Assembly (NCBI RefSeq): GCF_000143415.4
Contig: NW_003314360.1
Location: 128,355 to 192,354 of the forward strand
Direction: 5' to 3'
DNA: 64,000 bases
Origin: Selaginella moellendorffii
Lineage: Eukaryota > Streptophyta > Lycopodiopsida > Selaginellales > Selaginellaceae
Numbering within the stretch: position 1 is the first letter of the stretch; each line of letters starts with the position of its first letter. The notes under the pieces are model-generated. The model saw only the letters and a list, made by a program, of their open reading frames with translations, did not search any database and had not been told where the DNA came from. Shown in pieces: positions 20,766 through 32,316 of this stretch. Both the position numbers and the translations under genes were made by a program.

Positions 20766-21063
20766 GCAAAATGCTATCTGTGATAATTGTGGGCCTTGGA
20801 ATTTACTCTAGGGACTTATTTCCAATTTAATAAAAAAAGTTGACGCAGTTACATGCGGTCTTTGAGACTTGTTTGAGATAGGTTGTTCAGAATTCTAGTC
20901 AGCCACAACTTTGACGAGTGCCACACTTGAATTGACTACACAACAATCTTTCAAGTCATTATAAATGGACTCATTAGACTCCCAAAGAAAAATCTGTTGT
21001 TTCAGTAGGTCTTAAATAGGCTTTAAAAGATCTTAAACAAAGTTTAAATCTTTTCGCAAACTT
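20766..21063. other. AT-rich stretch, nothing recognised
   Basis: No ORF of note and no repeat that I could match elsewhere in the window. Confidence 0.3.
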
Positions 21064-21203
21064 CTATATATTTTTATGACTAACAATATAAAAATTTAAT
21101 TTATATACAACCAGAGAGAAAACACCACTACTGTTGTTGACTCCTAAAAGCTATATACTAATACTAAATTTAATTTTTATATTGTTAATCATAAAAATAT
21201 ATG
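21064..21203. repeat. Small AT-rich foldback
   Basis: Arms of about 38 bp (21064-21101 and 21164-21203) are inverted copies with a few mismatches; both carry TATATTTTTATGA and AACAATATAAAAATT strings. The roughly 60-bp loop is non-coding. It could be a MITE remnant. Confidence 0.5.
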
Positions 21204-21333
21204 AATCAAAGATCACGTCTTGGCTTGCAGTAGATTGCCAGTAGGATAGTAGTTTCAAGCAAAGGACGCCCACAAGTGCTTGGAGTGTAGAAAGTTAAAG
21301 ATTGGTGTATCATCTCCAGGAATGCAAGGCCAA

Positions 21334-21622
21334 GATGCTTTATTTTGTTAAAGTGGAACTTATTCAGTAAAGTGGGACATTAATTAGCATATGTCCACAT
21401 GCCATTTCCTAGTACTTAATTAATATTTATTAATATTTCTATCAGTTTTTTAATTTATTTTATATATTTCACAATATTATAACACAAAATCATATGAAAA
21501 GTTTTTAATTTATAAATTATAAAGCTAAAACTTCAATTTTTTATTGTTGTTATAAAAATGGCATGTGGCCACACACCATAAGTGGGATAATGAAAAGTTC
21601 CACTTTAACAAAATAAAGCATC
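21334..21622. mobile_element. MITE with perfect 28-bp terminal inverted repeats
   Basis: The ends are GATGCTTTATTTTGTTAAAG (continuing TGGAACTT) and the exact reverse complement. The element is 289 bp with no coding capacity. Inside the left arm, TTCAGTAAAGTGGGAC is also found in diverged form at about 1893-1912. I could not settle a target-site duplication. The family likely depends on a transposase encoded elsewhere. Confidence 0.75.
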
Positions 21623-21929
21623 AAAGAGATGTAGCAACATATAGTGAAAGCAGCTAGGGAGCTTGGAATCATGGGATGTCACTCAGTGATTTCCTGAGGC
21701 CAGAGGGCCTAACACAGGATTAGCTTGGCAAAGGATTGCTTGTTGGGGACAAATAGGATGGGATATAGTGGGCAAAAGAAATGACACTCCCTCCTTGGCA
21801 ATGCAAAATGTTTAATGACTAACTCTAAATTAATAATGTTAAGTTTTAACTAGTAGATGTTGTTAATGGATATGTTAATGACTATAATTTTATAATTAGG
21901 CAGTGCTATAATTTATAAGTTTATAATGG

Positions 21930-22930
21930 TTTATGTTTTTCCTCATTGTGTTTTATGTTTGTGCTCCTTATATTTTCTTTTCAATTTTATTCATTCTCTC
22001 TAGTATTATGGCTAGATTGGAATATGTAAATCATGCTCAAGATAGTATTATTTCTTTTTCTGATCTTATTGAGAGAACTAATAGTAAAGTAAATTCTTTT
22101 ACTTTTTTTATTATGGTCTGCTTCCAAAAGAGAGAGAATATGAAAGATGTCATCGACCAATGAAATATCAATATGACAATCTGGGTTGTAAAGATGGTTT
22201 AAAATAGAATTGTAAAAATTGCAATACCACAAAATCTCTTAGAACTAATACTTGGTTTACAAATAGTAATTTCATATTTTCTCAAATGTTTGTTGGTGCA
22301 TTAAAATGCCACAATATCAAGTTCATATTAAGTGTAATATTAAAAGTGAGTACACAATAACAAATTGATACAAATTTTGTCATGATATTTGTGTTTTCGC
22401 ATTATAATGAGGTAGTCAAAAGATTGGTGGTCTAGGAAGAATTATGGAAATTGATGAAAGTGAGTTTGGTAAGCAGAAATATAATTATGGTAAAAGATTA
22501 GTGTGTCTTTAGAAGAATTGAACATGATTTAAATTAAATGTTTATGGTTCTGGTGGCTGATCATATTGCACAAACTTTAGTTGATATATTATATACATAA
22601 CTAATAATTATAATTATTTTTTTAGAAACAATCATATATAGTGATTGTTGGGCTGGTTATGATTTAGAATGGTTGAATTAGTTGAACTTCATTCATTATA
22701 CTGTCAATCACTCCCAGAATTTTGTTGATCCTGTGATTGGAGTTCATATCAATCGTATTGAATCACCATGAAATGCAATGAAAAAATCCCTTCCTCGCTA
22801 TGGTACAACAAAAAGATTATACAGCTCTTACTTTTAAGAATATATTTGGTAAAAATTATATATTAAAAGAAAGGAAACTGCATTTAATATTCTATATATT
22901 CACACAATTAGGATAATGCTGTTATTGTAC
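21930..22930 (+). pseudogene. Merlin-like (IS1595/ISXO2-type) transposase remnant
   Basis: Read across frames and stops, the sequence keeps the family's order of motifs. It has a zinc-ribbon start (LLPKEREYERCHRPM with GCKDG and NCKNC, about 22110-22220), TNTWFTNSN, then MEIDESEFGKQKYNYGKR (about 22445-22495), LVADHIAQTL, and finally YTVNHSQNFVDPVIG, then INRIESP with NAMKKSLPRYGTTKR (about 22697-22815). The EIDES and VNHS..FVDP...N.IE signatures define the Merlin / ISXO2-like DDE domain. Many stops and frame changes make it an old fossil. Its terminal repeats were not identified. Confidence 0.7.
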
Positions 22931-23018
22931 TTTTAAATACATAAAAATAATTGAAAAATAATATACTTGAACAATCTTTAATTTAAAATAATGAGGTTAT
23001 ATAGGTGGTATGTAAATC

Positions 23019-23194
23019 TGTGAGGGCCAAGTGTACGGCTACGATGTTGTATACTAATATTAGCGTAGTGGGATTTTGGTAGCCGTCGGATTGGTTTCAA
23101 TCCGGATCAGTTGCTTCTATATATAAGTTAGGGTTTTTGGGTTAATTGATATGCACATTTTCTGTATTCCCTTTCGATATTCCAAGCACTCACA
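23019..23194 (+). repeat. Gypsy D 5' LTR
   Basis: Includes CTATATATAAG (about 23116), a TATA-like element. It is followed by TTGGTGGAGATGAGG, a possible but unproven primer-binding site. It pairs with 27850-28016, which lacks about 9 bp. Confidence 0.9.
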
Positions 23195-23469
23195 TTGGTG
23201 GAGATGAGGGGCACCTTGAATTGTCCTTGAGGAGTGCTTGGATTTGGGATTTTGGTTTAGATCTAGCTTTTGCATCGTCTAGATCTAGCTTTTTCCATTT
23301 CCTTTCTTTTGTTCTTTCCTTTTAGGATTTTGGTTTAGATCTAGCTTTTTGCATTGTCTAGATCTACCATTTCCTTCTAGTTTTTTGTCATTTCTCTTCT
23401 TTTGCTCTTTCTTTTTCATTCATCTTCATGGCAGATCAGTAATCTCCTCCTTTGACTCTGGAGTAGCAA

Positions 23470-24357
23470 TTGGTACAATTGCTTGATGCTATGTGCTTGC
23501 AATTGAATAACCAAAGTCAGTTGATGGCGGCATTCACGGCACGTGGTACAACTCCTCCTGCTCTTGGTGCCAATCCTCACGTTCGGCCAGAGTTCTTTCG
23601 CGGGAATCCTGGGGATGATGTGTACCATTGGTTCGATCACTTCACAGTGATTGCCACATATCATTCTTGGGATGATGCTCGACGTTTGCGTGAGTTTCCC
23701 ACGTGTCTCCAAGGGACGGCATTGCAGTGGTACAATGGTTTGAGCGCAGCCACTCGTGGGGATTGGAGTGTTCTCCCGGACGTCTTCAAACGCGCCTTCG
23801 GATATGCTGACGATTGTGATGATGCTTTCCAACAATTGCATTGTCTTCGCCAAGGGCCATCTAAGTCGGTGATGCAATTTGGCGTTTGTTTCGAAAGTCT
23901 TTTGCTTCGTGCGGAGCTAAATATGTCGGAGCGGATGAAGCTAGGAATGTTGTGGCTAGCACTTCCTCAAGATCTTGTCGGACTTGTGCATGCACTTGCT
24001 CCCACCACCCTTGACGATGCTCTTTGCTTGGCACAACGTTATGAGACGTCACCTCTTCCACTTCTCACTGCACGTCCTTCCGCTCTACTTCCTATGGGTG
24101 ATGCTCTTGTTCCAATGGCGGTTGATGTTGCTGCTGCTCGAGTCCAAGGACAAGCGCGAGGACGTGGTCGTGGCCGTGATGTTCGCTGCTGGGCGTGTGA
24201 TGAAGTTGGTCATACTTATCGGCATTGTCAGCGTTTTCCGGATTGGCAACCTCCATTTCCGGGGTGGAGACCTTGGCGTCAACAACGTCTTGGTGCTGCT
24301 GTAGTGGAAGGTCTGGACACTAAGATGCATCCGGGAAACAAGGAGTCGCACGAGTAA
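23470..24357 (+). pseudogene. Gypsy D gag
   Basis: An open frame of 295 residues with the retrotransposon gag signature (RPEFFRGNPGDDVYHWFDHF, LQGTALQWYNGL). It ends in an arginine/glycine-rich stretch and a CCHC knuckle (CWACDEVGHTYRHC). The frame appears open upstream of the annotated start, with a TAG near 23464. It is the best preserved gene of this element. Confidence 0.85.
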
Positions 24358-24496
24358 CAAAGGGACCTTGCACGAATAAGTTAGTGACCCCTCCATCTTT
24401 CTTTCGGGAGTATTATCAAGGGGTTCACTCGGCATCGATTCATCCAGTGTTTCCTTTCCAAACTCATTTTTATAGAGGTCTCCTATTATTCTCTCC

Positions 24497-24736
24497 GTGT
24501 TAGTTGATACAGGTTTGAGTTTATCTTCTATTGCTCGATCTGTTGCCACACGTTGTCGTCTACACTTGCGTCATGTGGCAGAACCAGTTTTCATTCTTTA
24601 TGGCAACGGCCGTACACATGCATGTGCACGGGATGAAGCGGACCTGGTTGTGCATGTGGGCGATCTCAAGCTTGAGTTGCAGTCGTTGCAGGTAGTGCCG
24701 AGTCAAGCTTTTGACCTCATTCTTGGTATGGATTAG
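24497..24736 (+). pseudogene. Gypsy D aspartic protease
   Basis: The motif VLVDTGLSLSSI carries the catalytic DTG, and AFDLILGMD with the following residues is the second landmark. It ends at a TAG directly after GMD, where W or another residue is expected. It lies between gag and RT. Confidence 0.75.
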
Positions 24737-24889
24737 TTGTAGCGCAATCATGCCAAGTGTGACTTTGAGACTTCTCCCCCTTGTCTCATACTTCCTTATG
24801 TTTCATCCATTCCTCTCACTTTCGTACCACTTCGTCCCTCTACTTCTACCTCTGCTTCTATTACTTTTGTTCCCCCACTATTTTCTTCT

Positions 24890-26315
24890 GTGTTTCCATC
24901 TTGTTTTGCTTTTCCCTTTTTCGATCCCTTCAACGATATTTGTGTTATAGCAGTTGACCGGCTCATGAAGGAGTATTCTGATCTCTTTGAATTTGACCTA
25001 TCATCTGGGGCCAAGATTGCCACATGTCATCCGATTCCAACCAGGGATGCTCATCCAATCAAGGTTCCTGTTTGTCGTCGGTCACCCAAGGAAATCAAGA
25101 TTTTACGTGCAAACGTCAAGGAGATGTTGGAGAAGGGTGTTATTCGGAAATTGTAGAGTCCTTGGGCATGTGAACCTCATCTTGTGACGAAGCCTGATGG
25201 GAGTATTCGTTTCTGCATCGACTATCGTCCGTTAAATGAAGTGACGATCCCAGATGTGTACCCTCTTCCTCACACTGCTGATCTCTTGGATCGTTTGGGG
25301 CGAAGTCATTGGTTCACCAAGCTAGATCTTGCTTCTGGGTATTGGCAAATACCGATAGCCGAAGAAGATATTCCTAAGACTACTTTTCGTACACCATTTG
25401 GTTTGTATGAGTTCTTGGTGATGCCGTTTGGTTTGAACAATGCTCCAACAACTTTCCAGCGGATGATGGATGAGGTTCTTTGCGATATGCCGGAGGTGAC
25501 TGCGGACTTTATTGATGATGTCTTGATCCACTCAAAGGGGACATAGGAGGAGCACGTTCATGATATTTGTGAAGTGTTGGATCTGCTATGCAACGTTGGT
25601 TTAAAGTTGAAGTGGTCAAAGTGCGTGTTTGGATCTAAGGACACAACTTATCTTGGGTACCGTATTTCTTGTGAGGGTTTGCAAGTTGATCCTGACAAAC
25701 TTGTGGCTGTTCTAAAGTTCCGTACTCCAAAGTGTGTGAATGATGTGCAGTGCTTCTTGGGTAAAATGCAGTATCTTAGTCGTTTTGTGGATCATCTTTC
25801 CGATCACACTGCCCCGTTGCGAGCATTGCTGAAGTCATCAACGTCATCTTTCATCTGGTCTCCAGATTGTGAGCAGGCGTTCGTGGATCTCAAAGAGCTA
25901 TTGATGACTCCTCCGGTTTTGGCATATCCTGACTACACTCGACCTTTTATTTTGCGCATGGATGCTTCTGACTTCAGTTTTGGAGGTGTGTTGATGCAAA
26001 AGAGCTCAAGTGTGTTTGGTTAGCGCAATCCCATTGCATATATAACCCGTACATTACAACCAGCGGAGATGAACTACTCCACGATAGAGAAGGAGTGTTT
26101 AGCAGTAGTTTGGGGTTTTGAGAAACTTCATGCATATCTACATGGTTCTCGGACGTTACTTGAAGGTGACCATGTTGCTGTTACTTCATTATTAAAGCAG
26201 AAGAACCTGGTTGGGCGTACTGCTCGATGAGCTTTGAAGCTTCAGATATATGATTTTGATGTTGTTCATCGCCCAGAGAGTTCTATGGCTGATGCTGATG
26301 CCCTTTCTTGAGCTC
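24890..26315 (+). pseudogene. Gypsy D reverse transcriptase / RNase H
   Basis: RT landmarks: TKPDGSIRFCIDYRPLNE, KLDLASGYWQIPI, MPFGLNNAPTTFQ and the catalytic box DFIDDVLIHS. RNase H landmarks: RMDASDFSFGGVL, then NYSTIEKECLAVVWGFEK and DFDVVHRPESSMADADALS. In-frame stops at about 25156, 25544, 26022 and 26229 break it. Confidence 0.88.
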
Positions 26316-26551
26316 CTCTTCCTTCTTCACTCATTTCTCATGTTTCTAACAAGCCTATTATTCCAGCATCTGTGGATTTTCTAGACGATGATTCTATGCC
26401 GTCGGCGGTTGCTATCCTTGACGTTCAGTGTCCACAAGGCGCAGAGCAAGATCTACCTTCTCTTGATGAGGTTTGCGAGGCTCAAAAGATTGAGCCGTGG
26501 ATTTGAAGGCTTCGAGATGGGTTTGAGAATTTTATATCACTTGCTGATGAC

Positions 26552-27820
26552 TTGCCTTTCCGGCATTTACATTCTCAATATTGCCTTGAAGATGGCCTTC
26601 TTTATTTTGTGGGGACAGATCCTGATGATCATTTACAACTGGTGATGCCTTCTGTCTTTATTTCGCGGTTTCTCCATGCCTGCCATGATTCTCCTATTCT
26701 AGGTGGGCATATGGGACACCATCATGTAACCAAGAAGCTGTGCAGGTCTTTTTATTGGCCGAAGATGTGACGTGATGTTATCCGGTATGTGCATAGCTGC
26801 GTTTGGTGCTAAGCTCGTAATACTCCCCCTTGTGCTGCGGAAGGATGGTTGGAGTCAATTGCGGTTTCCCGTTCGTTTAAGTTGGTGGCGTTTGATCTTA
26901 TGGGACCTTTTCCACGGTCAACTGTTGGCAATGAGTATGTTATTATTGTTTTTGACTACTTGACTCGTTGGGTGGAAGTTGGTACTCTTGTTAACGCCTC
27001 TGCAACTGCTATTGGCTACTTCCTCCTCAATCGAGTGGTGTTCCAGCATTCTTGTCTAGAGCAAATTCTTTCGGATAATAGTCCCGCATTTATGGCTAAG
27101 GCATTTCATGTTTTGACGTCTCGGTTGGGGATACGCCACACTTTCACAAGTGTTTATCATCCACAATCAAATGGTCTGGTGGAATGGCTCATTCGGATAT
27201 TCAAAGGGATGATTGCGAAGTATGTGAATTTTCAGCATTTGGATTGGGATGGTTATTTACCGTCTCTTTGGCATGCATATGTCACAAGGGTGCAGAGTTC
27301 TATTGGTGCTTCACCATATAAACTCCTATATGGTCATGATCCAATATTACCAATGGAGCTTGGTTTACCTTCACGATTGCCGCGAGCTACCGATGCTAGG
27401 TCATGGGATCAGTATTTGACGAGCGTTCTTCCACTTGTCCGAGCAGAGTCTACCGAACACTTAGGCTGCGTACAAGTGGGACAACAACGGCACTACAACT
27501 CCCATCATCATCCACTTGCGGAGTACAAAGTGGATGATTTGGTGTTAGTCCATTTTCCCCATCTTACGGTACATGGTTTATCTAAGGGACTTCTTGTGCA
27601 GTGGAAAGGACCATATCGGGTGTTGCGGCAAGTTGGACCACAAGTTTATAAGGTTTGGCATGACATTTAGCAGGCCGATCCTCTAGAGATTGTGCATATG
27701 TAGCGGCTGAAACGCTTCGTACAAAAGGATCAAGAGGAGTTAATACCACCTACAGATCCACCAATGCCTCCTCCTGATGTTCCTCCAGATCCCGGCCCAT
27801 CTACAAGAGAACCCTGATGG
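26552..27820 (+). pseudogene. Gypsy D integrase
   Basis: Contains the zinc finger (HACHDSPILGGHMGHHH, then a CVWC-like pair) and the core aspartates (LVAFDLMGPFP; ILSDNSPAF) and glutamate (NGLVEWLI). The C-terminal domain VDDLVLVHFPH and LLVQWKGPYRVLRQVGPQVY follows. After a TAG at about 27669 the frame continues to a proline-rich tail. No chromodomain is present, unlike gypsy B and C. Confidence 0.87.
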
Positions 27821-27849
27821 TCTTCCATTATTCCAAGAGGAGGGGATGA

Positions 27850-28016
27850 TGTGAGGGCCAAGTGTATGGCTATGATGCCGTATATTAATATTAGCGTAGT
27901 GGGATTTTGGTAGCCATTGGATTGGTTTCAATTCGAACCACTCGCTCCTATATATAAGCTAGGGTTTTTGATATGCACATTTTCTATATTCCCTTTCCAT
28001 ATTCCAAGCACTCACA
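27850..28016 (+). repeat. Gypsy D 3' LTR
   Basis: Matches 23019-23194 with scattered, mostly transition, differences and one 9-bp gap. Followed by AATC. Confidence 0.9.
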
Positions 28017-28150
28017 AATCTAAATAAGCAAATAAGGTCCACCCTAAATAAAGGGGGGTGCTGTATTGTACTCATGAGTGTTATGTCCATCCCACAACAT
28101 GGCATTGGATTTCGGGGACGATCCTGGTTGGTTGATTTGACGTTGTTGTT

Positions 28151-29085
28151 ATGGCTGCTTCAACCCCACCACCACCACCACTGCTGCCGCTGCTGCCGCC
28201 ACCGCCGCCACCGGTTGCTGCTCAAGTTCTCGTGGCTTCCACAAAGAAGGTGGAGAAATTCAGTGGCACGAATTTCTTCACATGGGCGACAAGAATCAGG
28301 CTGATCCTCTCTGCGAAACGAGTGTGGAACATCGTTGATGGGACTGAGCCTCATCCCGCTGAGCAGACGCTACAATCAGATTGGGATTTTCGCAATCAGC
28401 AAGCCATCACCGTCATTGGCTTGGGATTGAGCGATGAATTCTTGCAGCTGATTGATCTCACCAAGACCGCTGCTGAAATCTGGATGTCGCTTCGCACGAT
28501 CTTCGTGGCCCAAGCCGCAAATTCTTTCATGTTGCTGAATCAACAATTCTTGGCACTTCACATGGAAACGGGTGAAACCATTGCTGTGTACGTGGGATGG
28601 ATTCGAGGGCTAATGGCTGAATTGACTGGTGCTGGGTCTCCTGTCACGGACGATCGCGCCAGGGCGTTGCTGCTTGCAACCGTCACGCCTGCGTTTAGCA
28701 CGCTCGCATCTGTTCTATCTCACATGGCCATGAACTTTGATCAAGTCGTGGGTGCCCTAATTGAAGAGGAACGCAAGATGAAGGGGAAGAAAGAAGCGAT
28801 GCCCTCAGCCAAATCTTCCTTGCTTTATGCTGGCGCTGCGGGAGGATCATCCTCGTCCCCTCAAGCTCAGCCGAACGACACTGGTTTTCGTGGCATTTGT
28901 CACTATTGCCACAAACCTGGACACTTGGCGAGGGATTGCAAGAAGAAGAAAGCTGATCGTGCTAAAGCTGCCAAGAACAAAGACAAAGGAAACAAAGACA
29001 AGGGCTCTGGGACTCCTCATAAGCTCTTGATGGCTCGCTCTGCAAGCAGCCCGTGCTCGGACCAGAGCTGTGGCTGGATTCTGGA
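28151..29085 (+). pseudogene. Copia gag
   Basis: A proline-rich start is followed by VEKFSGTNFFTWATRIRLIL, typical of copia gag. Then come LLNQQFLALHMETGETIAVY and a CCHC knuckle (CHYCHKPGHLARDC) with a lysine-rich tail. The frame is open to the protease, where it shifts. Confidence 0.85.
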
Positions 29086-30190
29086 GTGTCATTCCATATG
29101 ACGCCCATGGCTTCCTTGTTTTTTGACTACCAAGAACTGTGTGAGAGTGACGCCATGGGACCCGGTGACTCCTCTGCTGACGACGTGCTAGGCAAAGGAA
29201 CAATCAGGGTTCAGCTCTCATCTGGAGAAATCTGGGAGATCTATCCTATGTCTTATGTTCCGGGACTTACACACACGCTGCTGCGGATTGGAACTGCTGC
29301 TCAAGTCACAGGGAGCGTTCGTGCTGGATGCCGAGACTGGAGACAAGGTCGCTTTTGGAGTTCCAGTAGATACGCTCTACCGCCTGGATGCTCACGTGAT
29401 CCTTCCACCTGTGGCGCTGATGGCTCAGGTTCCACCGACACTTGCAACCTGGCAACAGCGCCTTGGTCACGTGAATGAGCAACAGCTAAAAAGGGTGGAT
29501 GTTCCTGTGGCACCTGGGAGCGTGCTGCCCTTTTGCAAAGCTTGTGTTGGTGGAAAACACCACGTTTTTCCTTTTCCACAGATTTCTCATTCTCAAGCAA
29601 GTTCTATTCTTGAGTTGGTACACTCGGACGTTTGTTAGATTATGGTTGAATCTTTGGGAGGCAAACGTTACGTAGTCACCTTCCTAGATGATTACACGCG
29701 GTACCTGATCGTGTACCTGCTGGCTCACATGTCAGAGGTGTTCTCTTGCTTCTGCCAATACAAGGCTTTGGTAGAAAATCTACACAGCTGTTTAGTTCAT
29801 GTGCTCCACTGCAATCGTGGAGGAGAATTCGTCTCTGGAGAATTCGAGACGTTTTGTGCTGAAGCTGGGATTCAGTGCCAGTATGCTGTCCCTGATGCCA
29901 ATGCCCAGAATGGTGCTGCTTAGAGGGTGAATCGCACCATCATAGAAGCTGCACGCTGTATGCTGCTTCATGCGGGAATGCCGGCTGCTTTCTGGGGTGA
30001 GGCAGTTAACACGGCTGTTGCCAACTACCTGGGAAGACCACTCCTTATGAACTTTGGACTGGTCATGCACCTGGTTACGATCATCTCTGCATTTTTGGCT
30101 GTTTTGCCTACGCACACATTCCACACAAGCAACGCCGAAAGCTGGAGTCAAAGGCTGAGCCATCCATTTTCCTGGGATATTTGGAAGGCA
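29053..30190 (+). pseudogene. Copia protease and integrase
   Basis: Protease motif WLDSGVSFHMTPM at about 29070. Integrase: zinc finger (WQQRLGHVNEQQL, CKACVGGKHH) and core starting LELVHSDVC. The second catalytic position reads LHCNRGGEF, with asparagine where copia integrases have aspartate. The glutamate position is a TAG stop (NGAA stop RVNRTI). TAG also ends the segment at 29637. The integrase is dead at two of three catalytic residues. Confidence 0.87.
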
Positions 30191-30723
30191 TGAAAGGATA
30201 TCGCCTTTATTCTCTCAAGCGCAAAACGTTGCTGGAAAGACGGGATGTGCTCGTTGATGAGAGCAAGCTGTACAAGGATCGCGCTGAAGTTCCTGCTCCT
30301 ACTTTCGTGGAACTCTAGCTGGTGGACACAGTTCACGTGACTACAGCTCCTTCTCAAGTCCCGTTGCTGCCTCTTGCTCCTGCTGGTGGTAACGTGGTGG
30401 TTCCTCCAGCACTGCCACCACGCCCTCCAGCTACGCCTCTGCAAGAATCTCCTCCAGTGAGAACACCTAGCTTCTCTGAAGAACTGATGAACACTTACTT
30501 CGAGGGCGACGAGGAATTTCAAGCTGCTCCTGAGTTCTTCCTCAGCTCATCTTCACTGGGAGCTGGACGTGGATCATCACCTTCAGTGGGAGCTGGAAGC
30601 AGGTCGCCAACTTCAGTGGGAGCTCTCCCAGACTCTCCACTTGTTCCACCACCTGTGATCCACCCTCCAGCACGTCCTGAACCACGGCGCTCTGCTTGAG
30701 TTCCCGTACCATCTAGGCTGCAA

Positions 30724-32215
30724 TTGGAAGCTGAGCAATCTCGTCCCTTCTTTAGTTTTGGAAAAATTAAAAAGAAAGGAACACACCAGGCTAACTTCGT
30801 GGCTGCTAATCCAGAGCGAATCCCCATTCCAGTGAATGTTGACGAGGCATTACCTGGACCTCATGCTGCCCAGTGGCGGGAAGCCATGAATGCTGAAATG
30901 CATTCGCATGAGCGAAACAATACAATGACAAAGACAACCTTACCTGAAGGTGCTCACCTTGTGAGCTCGAAATGGATTTACACAGTCAAGTACAAACCTG
31001 ATGGAACTGTAGCAAAATTCAAGGCCAGGTTTGTCCCACGGGGATTCAGCCAGATTCCAGGTTTGGAATACATGGAGACGTACTCACCAGTTGTGAAGTT
31101 GACCTCTGTGCGAGTGATCCTTGCACTGGCTGCCAAGTACGACCTGGAACTGCACCAGTTGGACGTTCGCACTGCTTTCCTGCACGGCAAGTTGAACGAG
31201 GAGGTCTACGTCACGCAACCACCTGGATTTGTCAAACCTGGTGAGGAACATCTTGTTTGCAAGCTGAATCGCGCCCTGTATGGGCTTAAACAATCCCCGA
31301 GGGTTTGGTTGAACGCATTGATGCGTTCTTCAAGAGCCTGGAGTGTGTTCCTCTTGCAGTGGAAGGAAACGTGTACCTGTACAAGTGTGGTGACGATTTT
31401 CTCCTGGTTGCTGTGTACGTTGACGACTGCATTCTCGGTGCAAAAACCTGCCACCTGCTGGACGAGATGAAAAAGAAGCTGAGTGAAGAATTTGAGATGT
31501 CTGACCTGGGCGAGCTTCGCCATTTCCTTGGCATCCAAATTATACGCAATCGAGGGGCATGCACCTTGAGCTTGACACAAGCTGGAGATCTTGGAACGCT
31601 TCAATATGCTGGACTGCTCTCCCGTGGCCACACCTCTTGAGGTCAATCATAAACTCAGCCGTGACATGGCCCCTGTCACAGAGGAAGAACGCGAGTACAT
31701 AGCCACAGTGCCATATCGTCAAGCTGTGGGAAGTCCTGTTTATTTGATGCTGGGAATGCGACCAGATCTCGCCTATGCTGTTGGGATGGTCTCCCAGTTC
31801 CTCGAGAACCCCGGACCTGCACATTGGCAAGCTGTGAAGCGGATTTTCTGCTACGTTCGAGGTACCTTGCATTTGCAGCTTTCACTATGGCGCTGCTGTG
31901 TCACAGGAACTTCATGGGTGCTCGGATGCGGACTGCGCGGGCGACCAGGACTCAAGGCGCTCTACCTCCGGGTAGCCCTATGGTGCTGTTCTCGGACAAC
32001 CAAAGTGCTCTTGCACTGGCCGCCAATCCACGCTTCCATTCTCGGACGAAACACATCGAGATTCGTTTCCACTACGTGCGGGAACAAGTCCAAAATGGAA
32101 AGTTGTTGCTGGAATATTGCCCCACCGAGGCAATGGTGGCTGATATACTCACGAAGGCTTTGGCTCGAGACTCCTTTGAACGCCATCGCGCTGCACTGGG
32201 AGTCTGCTCTCCATC
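30724..32215 (+). pseudogene. Copia reverse transcriptase / RNase H
   Basis: RT begins LPGPHAAQWREAMNAEM and includes SSKWIYTVKYKPDGTV, YSPVVKLTSVRVILALA, LHQLDVRTAFLHGKL and ALYGLKQSPRVWL. After a frame change near 31300 the catalytic box VAVYVDDCILGA is intact. A second change near 31595 leads to RNase H (MRPDLAYAVGMVSQF). A third leads to PMVLFSDNQSALALA and KHIEIRFHYVREQV, with VADILTKALARD near the end. Confidence 0.88.
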
Positions 32216-32260
32216 TGTTTCGGGTAGTCCATCCTCTCAGCTGATCGAGCCAGAGTGGGA

Positions 32261-32316
32261 GTGTCGAGATGTCAGTCTCGATCAGCTGACGTGGCATGTC
32301 CACGTGGTCATGAGAG
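32261..32316 (+). repeat. Probable truncated copia 3' LTR
   Basis: TGTCGAGATGTCAGTC follows a purine tract at the end of copia RNase H, where the 3' LTR should start. P450 sequence takes over by about 32317-32345, so at most about 80 bp of LTR remains. Confidence 0.45.

Larger units (their letters stand above)
23019..28016 (+). mobile_element. Ty3/gypsy retrotransposon with short LTRs (gypsy D)
   Basis: LTRs of 176 bp (23019-23194) and 167 bp (27850-28016) begin TGTGAGGGCC and end CACTCACA. AATC flanks both sides (23015-23018 and 28017-28020). Between them lie gag, protease, RT/RNase H and integrase in gypsy order, with no chromodomain. At least six in-frame stops interrupt pol, several of them explainable as single transitions. 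Confidence 0.9.
28151..32260 (+). mobile_element. Ty1/copia retrotransposon, internal region
   Basis: Gag, protease, integrase, RT and RNase H occur in the copia order on the plus strand. A purine-rich GAGTGGGAG at about 32252-32260 is followed by TGTCGAGATGTCAGTC, a likely 3' LTR start. I could not delimit either LTR: the 28017-28150 sequence upstream does not repeat the 32261-32320 sequence, so both LTRs are truncated or lost. The element lies against, and has probably removed, the end of a P450 gene. Confidence 0.85.

Noticed and set aside
28017-28150. A copia 5' LTR directly left of the copia gag
   Set aside because: The sequence does not repeat the putative 3' LTR start at 32261, and no copia-type primer-binding site was seen.
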